Shown here: positions 48,268-57,966 of the stretch, piece after piece
Layout of the letters: every line of letters starts with the position of its first letter
Position numbering within the stretch: the first letter of the stretch is position 1
Assembly: GCA_033344895.1 (NCBI GenBank)
Contig: JAWPMN010000001.1
Coordinates: forward strand, 310,001 to 374,000
Length of the DNA: 64,000 nt
Source of the DNA: Alphaproteobacteria bacterium
Lineage (GTDB): Bacteria > Pseudomonadota > Alphaproteobacteria > UBA8366 > Aestuariispiraceae
Reading direction: 5' to 3'
Made by a program: the position numbers and the translations under genes
The notes under the pieces: generated by a model
The model's database searches: none
What the model was told of the DNA's origin: nothing
Seen by the model: the letters and a program-made list of their open reading frames with translations, nothing else

Positions 48268-50034
48268 ATGACCAGATTTCAGCGAGATGCGGTGCGACAC
48301 GGCGCGACAGGCAGCCTTGGAAAGGTCGTAATGGCCGCGCTGCTCGCTGTCCTGCCGATCGCTATGCCCAGCGCCCAGGCCGACCGCGCGAGCGGCGAGG
48401 TCCAGATTGGCACGGCCTCGCAGGAAAACACGGTCTTCGGCGCCTACATGGCGGCCGGCCACGCGGAGGCCGTGTATGACTTTCAGCATGCGGCGGATCT
48501 TCTGGACCGCGTTCTGGAGGCCGAGCCCGACGACCCTCTCCTTCAACGCCGCGGCATGCTGGCCAACCTGCATGCAGGACGGATCGAGCGCGCCGCACAA
48601 CTGGCCCGCCCCCAGATCATTGTCTACCCCAGTGAGGTCGACATCGCGGCGCTGACGCTGGCCGCCGTCGCGATGCGCAACGACGAATGGGAACGGGCGG
48701 TCAAGATCCTGAAACCGGCGCGCCGTATCGCCTTGGCCCGCTTCTCGTCCCCTATCCTTGCCGCCTGGGCCGAATTCGGTCGAGGCGACACCGACGCCGC
48801 CATCGAGTCGCTGGAGGCGCTGCGCACGGAATCACAGGCACAGGGGCTGCATGATTTTCACGCCGCCCTGATCTTTATGGCCGCCGACCGACATGCCGAA
48901 GCCGAAGCCCTGCTGGCAGGTCAAACCGACAACCTGGAATCCGTACCGATCGGCGTCGTGCGCGCCATGGCCCGTGCGAAATTGGGCCTGGGCGAAAGCG
49001 AGGCGGCGGAGGATCTGCTGCGCGGCTATGACGCCCTGAATCCCGGCGTCACCTATATCGAAGAAGACATCGCTTCCCTGGAGTCCGAAGGCGCCCTGGC
49101 GCCGATCGTGCCCGGCCCGAAGGCCGGTGCCGCGGAGGCCTTTGTCGATCTGGCACGTCAGGTGCGCGATCAGGCCCCGTTGATCGCACTGCGCTATGCC
49201 CGGCTCGGCGTGTTCCTGGACCCCCAGAACGATCTGGGCCGGATGGTGACCGCGGCCATTCTCGAACGCCTGCAGCGCCATGACGCCGCCATCGTCGCCC
49301 TCAGCGAGGTTCGTGAGGACTCCGCCTTCGATTGGGATGCACGCATGCAGATCGCTGACAATCTGATTTCGCTGAAGCGGGATGAGGAAGCGATCGAGCA
49401 CCTGGAAGCCATGGCGAAGGAACGGCCGGAAGACATCGATGCACTGGACCGGCTTGGCTACCTGATGCGCGCGCGGGAACGCTTCGCCGAGGGTACCGAT
49501 TACTACGACCGTGCCGTCGAACGGATCGACCAGGTGAACGATCAGCATTGGCGGCTGTTCTATTTCCGCGGCATCACGCTGGAACGCACTCAGCGCTGGC
49601 CGGAGGCGGAAGCCGATTTCCGCAAGTCGCTGGAGCTGAAACCCGACGATCCCTATGTGCTGAATTATCTCGGCTACAGCTGGATCGACCAGGGCATCAA
49701 TATCGAAGAAGGCATGGACATGATCCGGACGGCCGTCTCGCAGCGCCAGAATGACGGCAACATCGTCGACAGTCTGGGCTGGGCCCATTATCGCCTGGGC
49801 GAGTATGAGGATGCCGTGATCCAGCTGGAACGCGCCGTTCAACTGCGCCCCTCGGAACCAGTGATCAATGACCACCTTGGCGACGCCTATTGGAAGGTCG
49901 GGCGCAAGCTGGAGGCAACCTATCAGTGGCGCCACGCGCTCAGCCTGGAGCCTGATGACGACCTGCGCGCGACCATCGAGCGCAAGCTGGAAGAAGGCCT
50001 GGACGCGGTCGAGGCCGCATCCGGCAACAACTGA
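48268..50034 (+). CDS. TPR-repeat protein, probably exported
   Basis: A 588-residue protein with a hydrophobic stretch near the N-terminus (about residues 22-37, VMAALLAVLPIAMPSAQA) that looks like a signal peptide, followed by many tetratricopeptide repeats, clearest in the C-terminal half (DDPYVLNYLGYSWIDQGIN, LGWAHYRLGEYEDAVIQLE, NDHLGDAYWKVGRKLEATYQW). Such alphaproteobacterial proteins are thought to be periplasmic scaffolds. The ATG at 48268 is preferred over a TTG at 48226 or an ATG at 48331, but the signal-peptide logic would also allow 48331. It is divergent from tolC, and the next gene, ispE, follows within 20 bp. Confidence 0.75.
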   Translation: MTRFQRDAVRHGATGSLGKVVMAALLAVLPIAMPSAQADRASGEVQIGTASQENTVFGAYMAAGHAEAVYDFQHAADLLDRVLEAEPDDPLLQRRGMLANLHAGRIERAAQLARPQIIVYPSEVDIAALTLAAVAMRNDEWERAVKILKPARRIALARFSSPILAAWAEFGRGDTDAAIESLEALRTESQAQGLHDFHAALIFMAADRHAEAEALLAGQTDNLESVPIGVVRAMARAKLGLGESEAAEDLLRGYDALNPGVTYIEEDIASLESEGALAPIVPGPKAGAAEAFVDLARQVRDQAPLIALRYARLGVFLDPQNDLGRMVTAAILERLQRHDAAIVALSEVREDSAFDWDARMQIADNLISLKRDEEAIEHLEAMAKERPEDIDALDRLGYLMRARERFAEGTDYYDRAVERIDQVNDQHWRLFYFRGITLERTQRWPEAEADFRKSLELKPDDPYVLNYLGYSWIDQGINIEEGMDMIRTAVSQRQNDGNIVDSLGWAHYRLGEYEDAVIQLERAVQLRPSEPVINDHLGDAYWKVGRKLEATYQWRHALSLEPDDDLRATIERKLEEGLDAVEAASGNN

Positions 50035-50051
50035 GGCAAAGCACCCCGGCC

Positions 50052-50909
50052 ATGGACGCGACCGTTCTAGAGGAACTCGCCCCGGCCAAGGTCAATCTGT
50101 CCCTTCGCATCACGGGACGCCGTGCCGATGGCTATCACCTGCTGGACAGCATCGTCGCCTTCACCGATTTCGGAGATACCGTATCGGTCGGTGCGGCGGA
50201 AGCGCTGTCCCTCTCGGTCGATGGCCCGCATGCGGACGGCGTGCCGACGGATGACAGTAATCTGGTCCTTCGGGCCGCAAGGGCTCTGGCCACGGCAACC
50301 GGCGTCGACTCCGGCGCGGCAATCCGGCTGACAAAGGCGCTGCCATCGGCGGGCGGCATCGGCGGGGGCTCCTCCGACGCCGCGGCAACGCTGCGACTTC
50401 TGTGCCGATTATGGGATGTTTCGCCATCCCGGACGGTCCTGTCGGAGATCGCCCTGAATCTCGGCGCGGACGTGCCGGTCTGCCTGGAGCGGCGCCCCCG
50501 CCACATGTCCGGGATCGGTGAGAAACTGGGGGTCCTGCCCCCCTTCCCCAAGGCTGGAATCCTGTTGGCCAATCCGGGGCTTCCCTGCCCCACACCGGCA
50601 GTTTTCAAGGCCCGCAGCGGACAGTTCTCGACCCCCGGAATGCCGATGATGCCCGGGCATTCGGCCCATGCGCTGGCCCGTGCCCTCGCCCGGGAACGCA
50701 ACGACCTGACCGAGGCCGCGGTTGCCGTCTGCCCGGAAATTCGGGAAGTACTCTCCGCATTACGCGACGCGCCGGGAACGCTGCTCTATCGCATGTCCGG
50801 CAGCGGCGCGACTTGCTTCGGACTCTATGAAACGCCGGAAAAGGCAAGACTGGCCGCGGACAGGGTTGCCCGCGACGGCTGGTGGGTTGCGGCCGGCGGG
50901 CTGACATGA
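50052..50909 (+). CDS. ispE: 4-diphosphocytidyl-2-C-methyl-D-erythritol kinase
   Basis: The GHMP-family kinase of the non-mevalonate isoprenoid pathway. The 285-residue protein starts with APAKVNLSLRITGRRADGYH, the IspE signature, and has the ATP loop PSAGGIGGGSSDAAA at about residues 97-111. A C-terminal Gly-rich motif MSGSGATCFGL completes the family pattern. It follows the TPR gene after 17 bp and overlaps the next start by ATGA. Confidence 0.93.
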   Translation: MDATVLEELAPAKVNLSLRITGRRADGYHLLDSIVAFTDFGDTVSVGAAEALSLSVDGPHADGVPTDDSNLVLRAARALATATGVDSGAAIRLTKALPSAGGIGGGSSDAAATLRLLCRLWDVSPSRTVLSEIALNLGADVPVCLERRPRHMSGIGEKLGVLPPFPKAGILLANPGLPCPTPAVFKARSGQFSTPGMPMMPGHSAHALARALARERNDLTEAAVAVCPEIREVLSALRDAPGTLLYRMSGSGATCFGLYETPEKARLAADRVARDGWWVAAGGLT

Positions 50910-51238
50910 CGGAAGGCGAACTGAGGCTCCTGGTCTGCGTCAATCCGGTCGGCAGCAACAAGCCCTCCTGCGGCGGCGACAGAGAATCGGAACAACTTGT
51001 CCGGCTACTCGAACAGGGTATCGCAGAGCGCAATCTGGCCGTCGCCGTGGAACGCGTTCACTGCCTGAACCGATGCCTGCGCGGCCCCGCCATGCGGATA
51101 GCCCCGGGCGGGAAATTCTATCTGGAATACGGCGCGGCCGACATCCCGCGCATCCTGGACGAACTGGAGGGCGAGGCTGGAAAGCGGGAGACGAGCGATC
51201 CGGATTTCGACCTCGGCGACGCCGCACCGGGGAGCTAG
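50906..51238 (+). CDS. Thioredoxin-like [2Fe-2S] protein (DUF1636)
   Basis: A 110-residue protein with four cysteines in a thioredoxin-like ferredoxin arrangement: one in LLVCVNPVG, one in SCGG and two in the CLNRC motif. This matches the DUF1636/Shethna-type [2Fe-2S] fold. The ATG at 50906 overlaps the TGA of ispE (ATGA), so it is co-translated with the isoprenoid kinase. The role is unknown; electron supply to a nearby oxidoreductase or to IspG/IspH is a guess only. Confidence 0.75.
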   Translation: MTEGELRLLVCVNPVGSNKPSCGGDRESEQLVRLLEQGIAERNLAVAVERVHCLNRCLRGPAMRIAPGGKFYLEYGAADIPRILDELEGEAGKRETSDPDFDLGDAAPGS

Positions 51239-52578
51239 AGCAGACCGCTTTCGAACGGATAGCTTGTCAGGTTCTCGAAACCCGTTTCGGTCACGACGAC
51301 CTGGTCCTCCAGCTTGATGCCGACGCCCCCGCCTACCTTCCCGGCATAGACTTCGACACACAGGCACATGCCCGGCTCAAGCTCGCCGGCGTAACCGACG
51401 GCCTCCCAATCCTCCGGATAGAAGATCGCGGGATATTCGTCACACAGGCCGACGCCGTGGAACTTCACCCCGTAGCGCAGGTCTCTGTAGGCTTCCGGCA
51501 GACGATGCCCGCCCTCCATCAGTTCCTGGAAACTGACACCCGGCTTGATCAACTCGCGGTTCGTCATGATGTGTTCATAACCGATCTGATAGGCTTCGCG
51601 CTCGTTGTCGGTGGGCTTTCCGCCACCGATCTTGAAGGTCCGTGACAGGTCGGCGCAGAAGCCATACGGGCCGATCATGTCGGTGTCATAGGCCAGGATA
51701 TCGCCCTCCTGCATCACGCGCGGACCGCATTCCTGGAACCAGGGATTCGTGCGCGGCCCCGAAGACAGAATGCGCGTTTCGATCCATTCGCCACCACGGA
51801 TATGGCTGGCGCGGTTCAGTTCGGCCCAGGCTTCGACTTCGGTCATGCCCGGCCGCACCATGTCCTGCATGGACCGCATCGCCGACTCGCAGGACGCGAC
51901 GGCGCAGCGCATGGCGTTGAGTTCGTCCGGACTTTTGACCTTGCGGGCATGCTCGGTCAGTTCCTGTCCCAGTTTCAGTTCGAAGCCCCGTTCCTCCAGG
52001 GCCCAGATCATGGCCAGTTCGGCCTTGTCGACGGCGATGCGCTTATTTTCACCGGCATGGGTTCTGACCAGATCCTCGAACTCAGCGGCGAATTTCTTCG
52101 CCCGCTCTTCGCCACGATCACCGGCGTCGAAGTAGAAAACGTCGGCACCGTGCCGGACCTCCTTCACCAGCGGCAAATGTGCCGAAAGGTGATCGCAGGA
52201 ATGAAAGTCCCAGAGCACCATATAGCCGTCGGCCAGAACCAGACAGGCACGGCACATGTTGTGCGTGACCCATAGCTGCATGTTCGTGCTGTCGGTCGCA
52301 TAGCGGATGTTCAGCGGGTCGAACATCAGGACACCGGCATAGCCGCGCGCATTGACGTGATCCACCAATCGCTTCAGCCGGTATTCACGCATGCGCGGCA
52401 GGTTCGGCAGCGTCAGGCCCAGCGCGGCCCATTCCTCGAAGGCGAGGTCGGTCGGACCGATCTCCACCCGGTCGTTCTCGTTCGGTGTGCCATCCGGCAG
52501 GAAAGCGCCCTGTGCGATGCGGCGGCGATAGGGATCGATCTTGCGATTGGATCCAAGGATCAGACGGTCATCCGGCAT
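51235..52578 (-). CDS. dddP: DddP-like dimethylsulfoniopropionate lyase (M24 fold)
   Basis: A 447-residue protein of the M24 metallopeptidase fold. The N-terminal 150 residues closely resemble DddP from marine Roseobacters as I remember it (DGTPNENDRVEIGPTDLAF, LMFDPLNIRYATDSTNMQLW). DddP cleaves DMSP to acrylate and dimethyl sulfide. Candidate metal ligands Asp298, Asp300, Asp310, His374, Glu409 and Glu424, and the catalytic base Asp380 in HGVGLCD, all lie exactly three residues later than the published DddP ligands (295, 297, 307, 371, 406, 421; base 377). That constant offset is strong support for true DddP rather than a peptidase. Its stop lies 4 bp inside the convergent [2Fe-2S] gene's end. 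No other ddd or acu genes are adjacent. Confidence 0.78.
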   Translation of the reverse strand: MPDDRLILGSNRKIDPYRRRIAQGAFLPDGTPNENDRVEIGPTDLAFEEWAALGLTLPNLPRMREYRLKRLVDHVNARGYAGVLMFDPLNIRYATDSTNMQLWVTHNMCRACLVLADGYMVLWDFHSCDHLSAHLPLVKEVRHGADVFYFDAGDRGEERAKKFAAEFEDLVRTHAGENKRIAVDKAELAMIWALEERGFELKLGQELTEHARKVKSPDELNAMRCAVASCESAMRSMQDMVRPGMTEVEAWAELNRASHIRGGEWIETRILSSGPRTNPWFQECGPRVMQEGDILAYDTDMIGPYGFCADLSRTFKIGGGKPTDNEREAYQIGYEHIMTNRELIKPGVSFQELMEGGHRLPEAYRDLRYGVKFHGVGLCDEYPAIFYPEDWEAVGYAGELEPGMCLCVEVYAGKVGGGVGIKLEDQVVVTETGFENLTSYPFESGLL

Positions 52579-52736
52579 TCGACAGCACTCCGTAAGCCCC
52601 GGGACCGAGGCGCAGCTTCAATTTCTGAACGGAGTTTGAAGCCGACCCGCAACAATCGACAATGCAGAAAGCGTCAGAAACTGGACCGAACTGTCCACGA
52701 TGCGACGAATACCGACCTGCAGCACCGAACCCCGCG

Positions 52737-53642
52737 CTATTCCACGCGCCAGGCCAGACCGCCGTCGAGATCGGCGACCAGAAAATCGATGAAGCTTCGC
52801 ACCTTGCCGGCCAGCAGGCGATTGTGGAGGTAAAGCGCGTAGATGCCGAGTTCCTGCACGGCGCAGTCCGGCAACAGTCGGATCAGCCGTCCCGCCCGTA
52901 GATCGTCTGCAACTGCATAGGATGGGATCAGTCCGATTCCGAGCCCCCGGCGCACCATGGACCGCACCGCCCGGGCGCTGTTGACCCGGAACCGACCGTT
53001 CACGCGGATTGTCTCCCTCGCGCCGCCGATGTCGAATATCCAATCCCGGCCGTCCCGGTGATTGCTGTCGACGATGCAGTCATGGCCGGACAGATCGGTT
53101 GGGCTCAAGGGCGCTTCCCGCTGCGCAAGATAGCTCGGCGCGGCGCAGGGTATGACCGACGACACCCCCAGTTTTCGCGCCACCATGGCGGAATCCGGCA
53201 GATTGGAAATGCGGATGGCGAGGTCGACCCCCTCATCCGCAATGCTGACGAAACGGTCAGTCAGACGCAGGTCAATGCTGACCCCGGAATGGGCCGCAAG
53301 GAAACGTGCGACCGCGTCGGTCAGGTGCATTTCCCCGAACGTCATCGGGGCGGTAACAACCAGCTTCCCCCGTGGTTCCGCATGACGATCGCGCATCGTC
53401 TCGTCGAGCATGTCCATATCTTCGACGATGCCCCCGGCCCGGTCGTAATAGGCACGCCCAAGCTCCGTCGGGGAAACCGCACGGGTTGTCCGGTTCAGCA
53501 GCCGAACACCGAGACGTTCCTCCAGCCGCAGTACCTGCTTGCTGGCGACTGCCTTGGAGAGACCCAGCCGTTCCGCCGCGGCGGTGAAGGACCCTGCCTC
53601 GACGACGGCAATGAAAGTGCGGATTTCCTGCAAGGGATCCAT
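52737..53642 (-). CDS. LysR family transcriptional regulator
   Basis: A 301-residue LysR-type regulator with an N-terminal winged helix (residues about 3-60: MDPLQEIRTFIAVVEAGSFT, then KAVASKQVLRLEERLG) and a ligand-binding domain. It is divergent from doxX and a glutathionyl-hydroquinone reductase, so it probably senses a quinone or similar electrophile and controls both (inference). The ATG at 53642 is used because the longer frame to 53849 lacks similarity and would cover the divergent promoter. Confidence 0.88.
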   Translation of the reverse strand: MDPLQEIRTFIAVVEAGSFTAAAERLGLSKAVASKQVLRLEERLGVRLLNRTTRAVSPTELGRAYYDRAGGIVEDMDMLDETMRDRHAEPRGKLVVTAPMTFGEMHLTDAVARFLAAHSGVSIDLRLTDRFVSIADEGVDLAIRISNLPDSAMVARKLGVSSVIPCAAPSYLAQREAPLSPTDLSGHDCIVDSNHRDGRDWIFDIGGARETIRVNGRFRVNSARAVRSMVRRGLGIGLIPSYAVADDLRAGRLIRLLPDCAVQELGIYALYLHNRLLAGKVRSFIDFLVADLDGGLAWRVE

Positions 53643-53656
53643 CTGTATCCATTTTT

Positions 53657-53686
53657 TTGACAGTGTTTTAATATCATAACTATTTA
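53657..53686 (+). promoter_or_regulatory. Predicted doxX promoter
   Basis: TTGACA at 53657-53662 and TATTTA at 53681-53686 are separated by 18 bp in an AT-rich stretch between the divergent lysR and doxX genes, with an untranslated leader of roughly 85 bases. Confidence 0.5.
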
Positions 53687-53774
53687 TCAATTTTTTGGAA
53701 ACAGCAATCCTCTCCTCATTCGAAATCGTCAGCCCGGCCGCCCTGTTCGCGGCCCGACAACAAGGAGAGTTGAG

Positions 53775-54200
53775 ATGATTGATGCAAAGCCCGGCGCCTA
53801 TGCCGCCCTGATTCTGCGGGTATCCCTCGGGTCGATGTTTCTGGCCCATGGGCTCCTGAAACTGCTCGTTTTCACACCGGCCGGCGCGGCCGGATACTTC
53901 GAATCGCTCGGACTGCCTGCAGCGCTTGCCTACCTCACCATCGTACTCGAACTGGTCGGTGGCGGTGCGTTGATTGCCGGCGTTCTCACGCGGTGGTTCT
54001 CACTCGCCCTCGCCCCGATCCCCCTGGGCGCCGCGCTGTTCGCCCATGCCGGCAATGGCTGGCTGTTCAGCAATGAAGGCGGCGGATGGGAGTTTCCGGT
54101 CTTCTGGACGATCGCCCTCATCGTGCAGGCCCTCATCGGCGCCGGCGCGTTTGCACTGCCCCGTCCGGCGCCTCTCACGGCGCTGCCCTATTCCGACTGA
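53775..54200 (+). CDS. DoxX family inner-membrane protein
   Basis: A 141-residue four-helix membrane protein of the DoxX family (LRVSLGSMFLAHGLLKL, ILAVLELVGGGALIAGVLTRW-like pattern). DoxX proteins are associated with oxidative stress and with terminal-oxidase or redox chemistry in various bacteria. AGGAG precedes the ATG. It forms a likely operon with the downstream glutathionyl-hydroquinone reductase and is divergent from a LysR gene. Confidence 0.85.
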   Translation: MIDAKPGAYAALILRVSLGSMFLAHGLLKLLVFTPAGAAGYFESLGLPAALAYLTIVLELVGGGALIAGVLTRWFSLALAPIPLGAALFAHAGNGWLFSNEGGGWEFPVFWTIALIVQALIGAGAFALPRPAPLTALPYSD

Positions 54201-54241
54201 CCGCCGACGTTCGAACGCGACATTCACACGGGAGAAAGAGA

Positions 54242-55204
54242 ATGCTGAGAAATGGAAAATGGGTCGCACAATGGCAGCCGATCCAGGGCAAGGACGCGGA
54301 TGGACGTTTCCTGAGGCAGGAATCCGCCTTCCGCCACTGGGTCACACCGGACGGTTCCCGGGGCCCGACTGGTGAGGGGGGCTTCGCGGCAGAGGCAGGA
54401 CGCTATCATCTTTATGTTGCGCTGATCTGCCCCTGGGCATCCCGAACCCTGATCGCACGGGCCATGAAGGGGCTTCGCAACGCCATCGGCGTCACGGTTC
54501 TGTCGCCTGTACTGACAGATCAGGGATGGGCCTTCGGTGGATTTCCTGGTGCCGAAACAGACCCCTACTCAGGCGCGGGGCATCTGCATCAGGTCTATAC
54601 GAACGCGGATCCGAACTATACGGGTCGGGCGACTGTCCCGGTCCTTTGGGACAGGCAGCGGCGGACGATCGTGAACAATGAATCCGCGGATATCCTGCGA
54701 ATGCTCAACAGCGGGTTCGGCGCCCTCGCCGAGGGCGCGGTTGATCTCTATCCCGCCGATCTGCGCGCCGATATCGATACGCTCAACGCATCGCTCTACG
54801 CCTCACTCAACAACGGCGTCTACCGGGCGGGCTTTGCTTCCAGCCAGAAGGCATACGACGAGGCCGTCCGGGAGGTCTTTGCGATGCTCGACATTCTGGA
54901 GGACCGGCTGTCGGACGGACGGCGTTATCTCATGGGGGACCGGTTCACGGAATCCGACATCCGGCTGTTCGTGACCCTGGCCCGGTTCGACGCGGCCTAT
55001 TTTGGTCTGTTCAAATGCAATCTCCGCCGTCTCTCGGATTACCGTCACCTGTCGGATTACACGACCCGTATCGCCGCACTGCCCGCGGTACGCGACACGG
55101 TCAATCTCGACCACATCAAGGCAGGCTACTATTCGGTGAAGGCCATCAATCCCAGCGGCATAATTCCCGCGGGACCGGCGGTAGGATTGCCGCTGGCAGC
55201 CTGA
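54242..55204 (+). CDS. Glutathionyl-hydroquinone reductase
   Basis: A 320-residue xi-class glutathione transferase-like enzyme (YqjG/PcpF type) that reduces glutathionyl-hydroquinones to free hydroquinones. The catalytic motif CPWA is at residues 63-66, in LICPWASRTLIAR. The TVPVLWD and NNESADI segments are typical of the fold, with a helical C-terminal domain. The ATG at 54242 is preferred over the longer frame from 54086, which overlaps doxX. Together with DoxX and LysR it forms a small quinone-stress unit. Confidence 0.88.
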   Translation: MLRNGKWVAQWQPIQGKDADGRFLRQESAFRHWVTPDGSRGPTGEGGFAAEAGRYHLYVALICPWASRTLIARAMKGLRNAIGVTVLSPVLTDQGWAFGGFPGAETDPYSGAGHLHQVYTNADPNYTGRATVPVLWDRQRRTIVNNESADILRMLNSGFGALAEGAVDLYPADLRADIDTLNASLYASLNNGVYRAGFASSQKAYDEAVREVFAMLDILEDRLSDGRRYLMGDRFTESDIRLFVTLARFDAAYFGLFKCNLRRLSDYRHLSDYTTRIAALPAVRDTVNLDHIKAGYYSVKAINPSGIIPAGPAVGLPLAA

Positions 55205-55463
55205 TCCGGATGGCGAAGCGATCCCGGCGAACCGGACCGCCCCCAGCGGCAAGGACCGCCGGGATCGCGCGCCAGCCATATCCCCTGCCATACCCCTTGC
55301 CATACCCCCAGCCCCTCCCCCGGGACAAACTTTCCCGAATCCGACACTGTTGGCAGAATTGAGATAATTCGCGTCGCTGACCGATGTTCGCCCCAGGCGG
55401 GTCTGCGGCATGTGTCGAAACAGGCCGGATCGCGGTCGACCAATATTGTCGGAAGGTTGTTTC

Positions 55464-57899
55464 ATGAAATCGCATGCGCAGGCCGTCGTGATCGGCGGGG
55501 GTGTCGTCGGGTGTTCCGTTCTCTATCACCTGACGAAAATGGGCTGGAAGGACGTGGTCCTGATCGAACGGTCCGAACTGACCTCCGGCTCCACCTGGCA
55601 TGCGGCGGGCGGCTTTCACACCATCAATGGCGACCCGCAGGTCGCCAAGCTGCAGTCCTACACGATCGACCTTTACAAGGAGATCGAGGAAATCTCCGGC
55701 CAGTCGACGGGTTTCCATCTGACCGAGGGGGTTTTCCTGGCGGCGACGCCGGAACGGATGGAACTGCTGAAGGTCATGCAGTCGCAGGAAAAGCTGCTGG
55801 GCATCGAAACCCAGCTTATGACACCCGAAGAGGCCGAGAAGATCCTGCCGATCATGGACCCGAAGGAGTTCCTGGGCGCGCTGTGGACGCCGATGCACGG
55901 TCATCTGGATCCCTCCGGCACGACCCACGCCTATGCCAAGGCGGCGAAGGTCCAGGGCGCGGAAATCTATCTGCGAAACCGGGTCACGGACCTGCAGCAG
56001 AATCCGGACGGTTCCTGGACCGTGGTGACCGAACAGGGAACCATTCAGGCCGAGCATGTCGTCAATGCCGGCGGTCTGTGGGCACGTGAGGTCGGCCGCA
56101 TGGTCGGACTGGAACTGCCGGTCCTGGCGATGGAGCACATGTATCTGATCACCGAGGACATGCCCGAGGTCGAGGAAATCAACCGGTCGACCGGAAAGGA
56201 AGTCCTGCATGTCGTCGATCCGGATGGCGAGATCTATATGCGCCAGGAGCGCAAGGGCATGCTGATGGGGACCTATGAAAAGGCCTGCGTCCCGTGGTCG
56301 CCGAAGGAAACGCCGTGGGATTTCGGCCACGAGCTTCTGCAGGAAGACATCGACCGGATCGCGCCGTCGCTGGAAGTCGGCTTCCGTCACTTCCCGCCGT
56401 TCCAGCGCACCGGCATCAAGCAGATCATCAATGGTCCGTTCACTTTCGCGCCCGATGGCAATCCGCTGGTCGGCCCGGTGCGCGGCCTGAAAAACTACTG
56501 GTGCGCCTGCGGCGTGATGGCCGGGTTCAGTCAGGGTGGCGGGGTCGGTCTGGCGCTGGCCAACTGGATGACCGGCGGCGATCCGGGCTTCGATATCTGG
56601 GGCATGGACGTTGCCCGCTTCGGCGACTGGACGACCATGGCCTACACCAACGCCAAGGTCCGCGAGAACTATTCGCGCCGCTTCAAGGTCCGCTTCCCCA
56701 ATGAGGAACTGCCGGCGGCACGGCCGCTGCGCACGACACCGATCTATGAGCGACAGAAAGCCGCCAATGCCGTCTTTGGCGTCGCCTATGGCATGGAACA
56801 GGCTCTCTGGTACGCCCCGGAAGGCGTGGAACCGGTGGAAAACATCACCTTCCTGCGGTCCAACGCCTTTGATCCGATCAAGGAGGAGTGCAAGGCGGTG
56901 CGCGGCGGCGTCGGCATGGCCGACATTTCCTCCTTCGCGAAATACGAGGTCACGGGACCGGGCGCGGAAAGCTGGCTGTCCCATGTCATGGCGAACAAGA
57001 TTCCCCGCACCGGGCGCCTGACCCTGTCGCCGATGCTGAACGAAAAGGGCAAGGTCATCGGCGATTTTACCGTCGGGAAATTGGCCGAGGAACGCTTCTT
57101 CATTTTCGGATCCGGCGCGGGCGAGATGTACCATATGCGCTGGTTCGAACGGCATCTGCCGGAGGACGGCAGCGTTACGATCAAGGCGCATGGTTTGGGT
57201 CTGGTCGGACTGACCATAGCCGGTCCAAAATCCCGTGAGGTATTGGCCGCGCTGACCGATCAGGACGTCTCCGGCGGGGCCTTCAAGTTCCTGGATTTCC
57301 GCGCCATGGATCTCGGCATGGTCCCTGCGCTGGTCGGCCGGGTCAGCTTCACCGGCGATCTCGGCTATGAGATGTGGGTGAAGCCGGAGTTTCAGGGCCG
57401 CCTTTTTGACGATATTCTCAAGGCTGGCGCCGCACACGGCATCAAGCTGTTCGGGTCGCGCGCCATGCGATCCATGAGCCTGGAGAAGGGCTTCGGGTCC
57501 TGGGCGACCGAGTATCGGCCGATCTATGGCCCCTTCGCAGCCGGAATGGGACGTTTCATAGACCTGACCAAGAACGACTTTATCGGCCGCGAAGCCGCCG
57601 CCCGCGAAAAGGCCGACGGCCCGACCAAACGGCTCGTCACCTTCGATGTCGCCGCAAGGGAGATCGACGTGATGGGGAACGAGCCGATCTATCGCGATGG
57701 CAAAATCGTCGGCTATGTCACGTCCGGCATGTACGCGCATCATGCCGACCGTTCCGTCGCCATGGGGTATGTCCCAGCCGATCAGGCCGAGGATACCGAC
57801 GACGGCACCTTTCGGATCGAGGTTTTCGGAGAGATGCTGCCCGCGACGATCCTGCCCGAGCCGCTGTTCGATCCGAAGGCGGAACGCATGCGGGGTTAG
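55464..57899 (+). CDS. Dimethylglycine/sarcosine dehydrogenase-type FAD-GcvT enzyme
   Basis: An 811-residue enzyme with an N-terminal FAD-dependent amine dehydrogenase (DAO) domain (VVIGGGVVGCSVL at residues 8-20) and a C-terminal GcvT/tetrahydrofolate domain (about residues 430-810). The conserved histidine in TWHAAGG (His46) is where FAD is attached covalently in dimethylglycine dehydrogenase. The enzyme would demethylate dimethylglycine or sarcosine and pass one-carbon units to folate. GGAAGG precedes the ATG at 55464, and an overlapping antisense frame of 953 codons is rejected. Confidence 0.85.
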   Translation: MKSHAQAVVIGGGVVGCSVLYHLTKMGWKDVVLIERSELTSGSTWHAAGGFHTINGDPQVAKLQSYTIDLYKEIEEISGQSTGFHLTEGVFLAATPERMELLKVMQSQEKLLGIETQLMTPEEAEKILPIMDPKEFLGALWTPMHGHLDPSGTTHAYAKAAKVQGAEIYLRNRVTDLQQNPDGSWTVVTEQGTIQAEHVVNAGGLWAREVGRMVGLELPVLAMEHMYLITEDMPEVEEINRSTGKEVLHVVDPDGEIYMRQERKGMLMGTYEKACVPWSPKETPWDFGHELLQEDIDRIAPSLEVGFRHFPPFQRTGIKQIINGPFTFAPDGNPLVGPVRGLKNYWCACGVMAGFSQGGGVGLALANWMTGGDPGFDIWGMDVARFGDWTTMAYTNAKVRENYSRRFKVRFPNEELPAARPLRTTPIYERQKAANAVFGVAYGMEQALWYAPEGVEPVENITFLRSNAFDPIKEECKAVRGGVGMADISSFAKYEVTGPGAESWLSHVMANKIPRTGRLTLSPMLNEKGKVIGDFTVGKLAEERFFIFGSGAGEMYHMRWFERHLPEDGSVTIKAHGLGLVGLTIAGPKSREVLAALTDQDVSGGAFKFLDFRAMDLGMVPALVGRVSFTGDLGYEMWVKPEFQGRLFDDILKAGAAHGIKLFGSRAMRSMSLEKGFGSWATEYRPIYGPFAAGMGRFIDLTKNDFIGREAAAREKADGPTKRLVTFDVAAREIDVMGNEPIYRDGKIVGYVTSGMYAHHADRSVAMGYVPADQAEDTDDGTFRIEVFGEMLPATILPEPLFDPKAERMRG

Positions 57900-57940
57900 A
57901 GCCGGCCAGCTTGGCACACCGATAGCAGGAGGGTAGGATG

Positions 57941-57965
57941 CGGTCACTCGCAAAGGGAGTGACCG
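57941..57965 (+). promoter_or_regulatory. Hairpin over the ribosome-binding site of the 2OG oxygenase
   Basis: CGGTCACTC at 57941-57949 pairs perfectly with GAGTGACCG at 57957-57965 over a 7-base loop. The 3' arm contains the GGGAG that serves as the ribosome-binding site of the ATG at 57967, so the site would be masked when the hairpin forms. An overlapping 33-codon frame with its own AGGAGG starts at 57938. Confidence 0.55.
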
Positions 57966-57966
57966 G

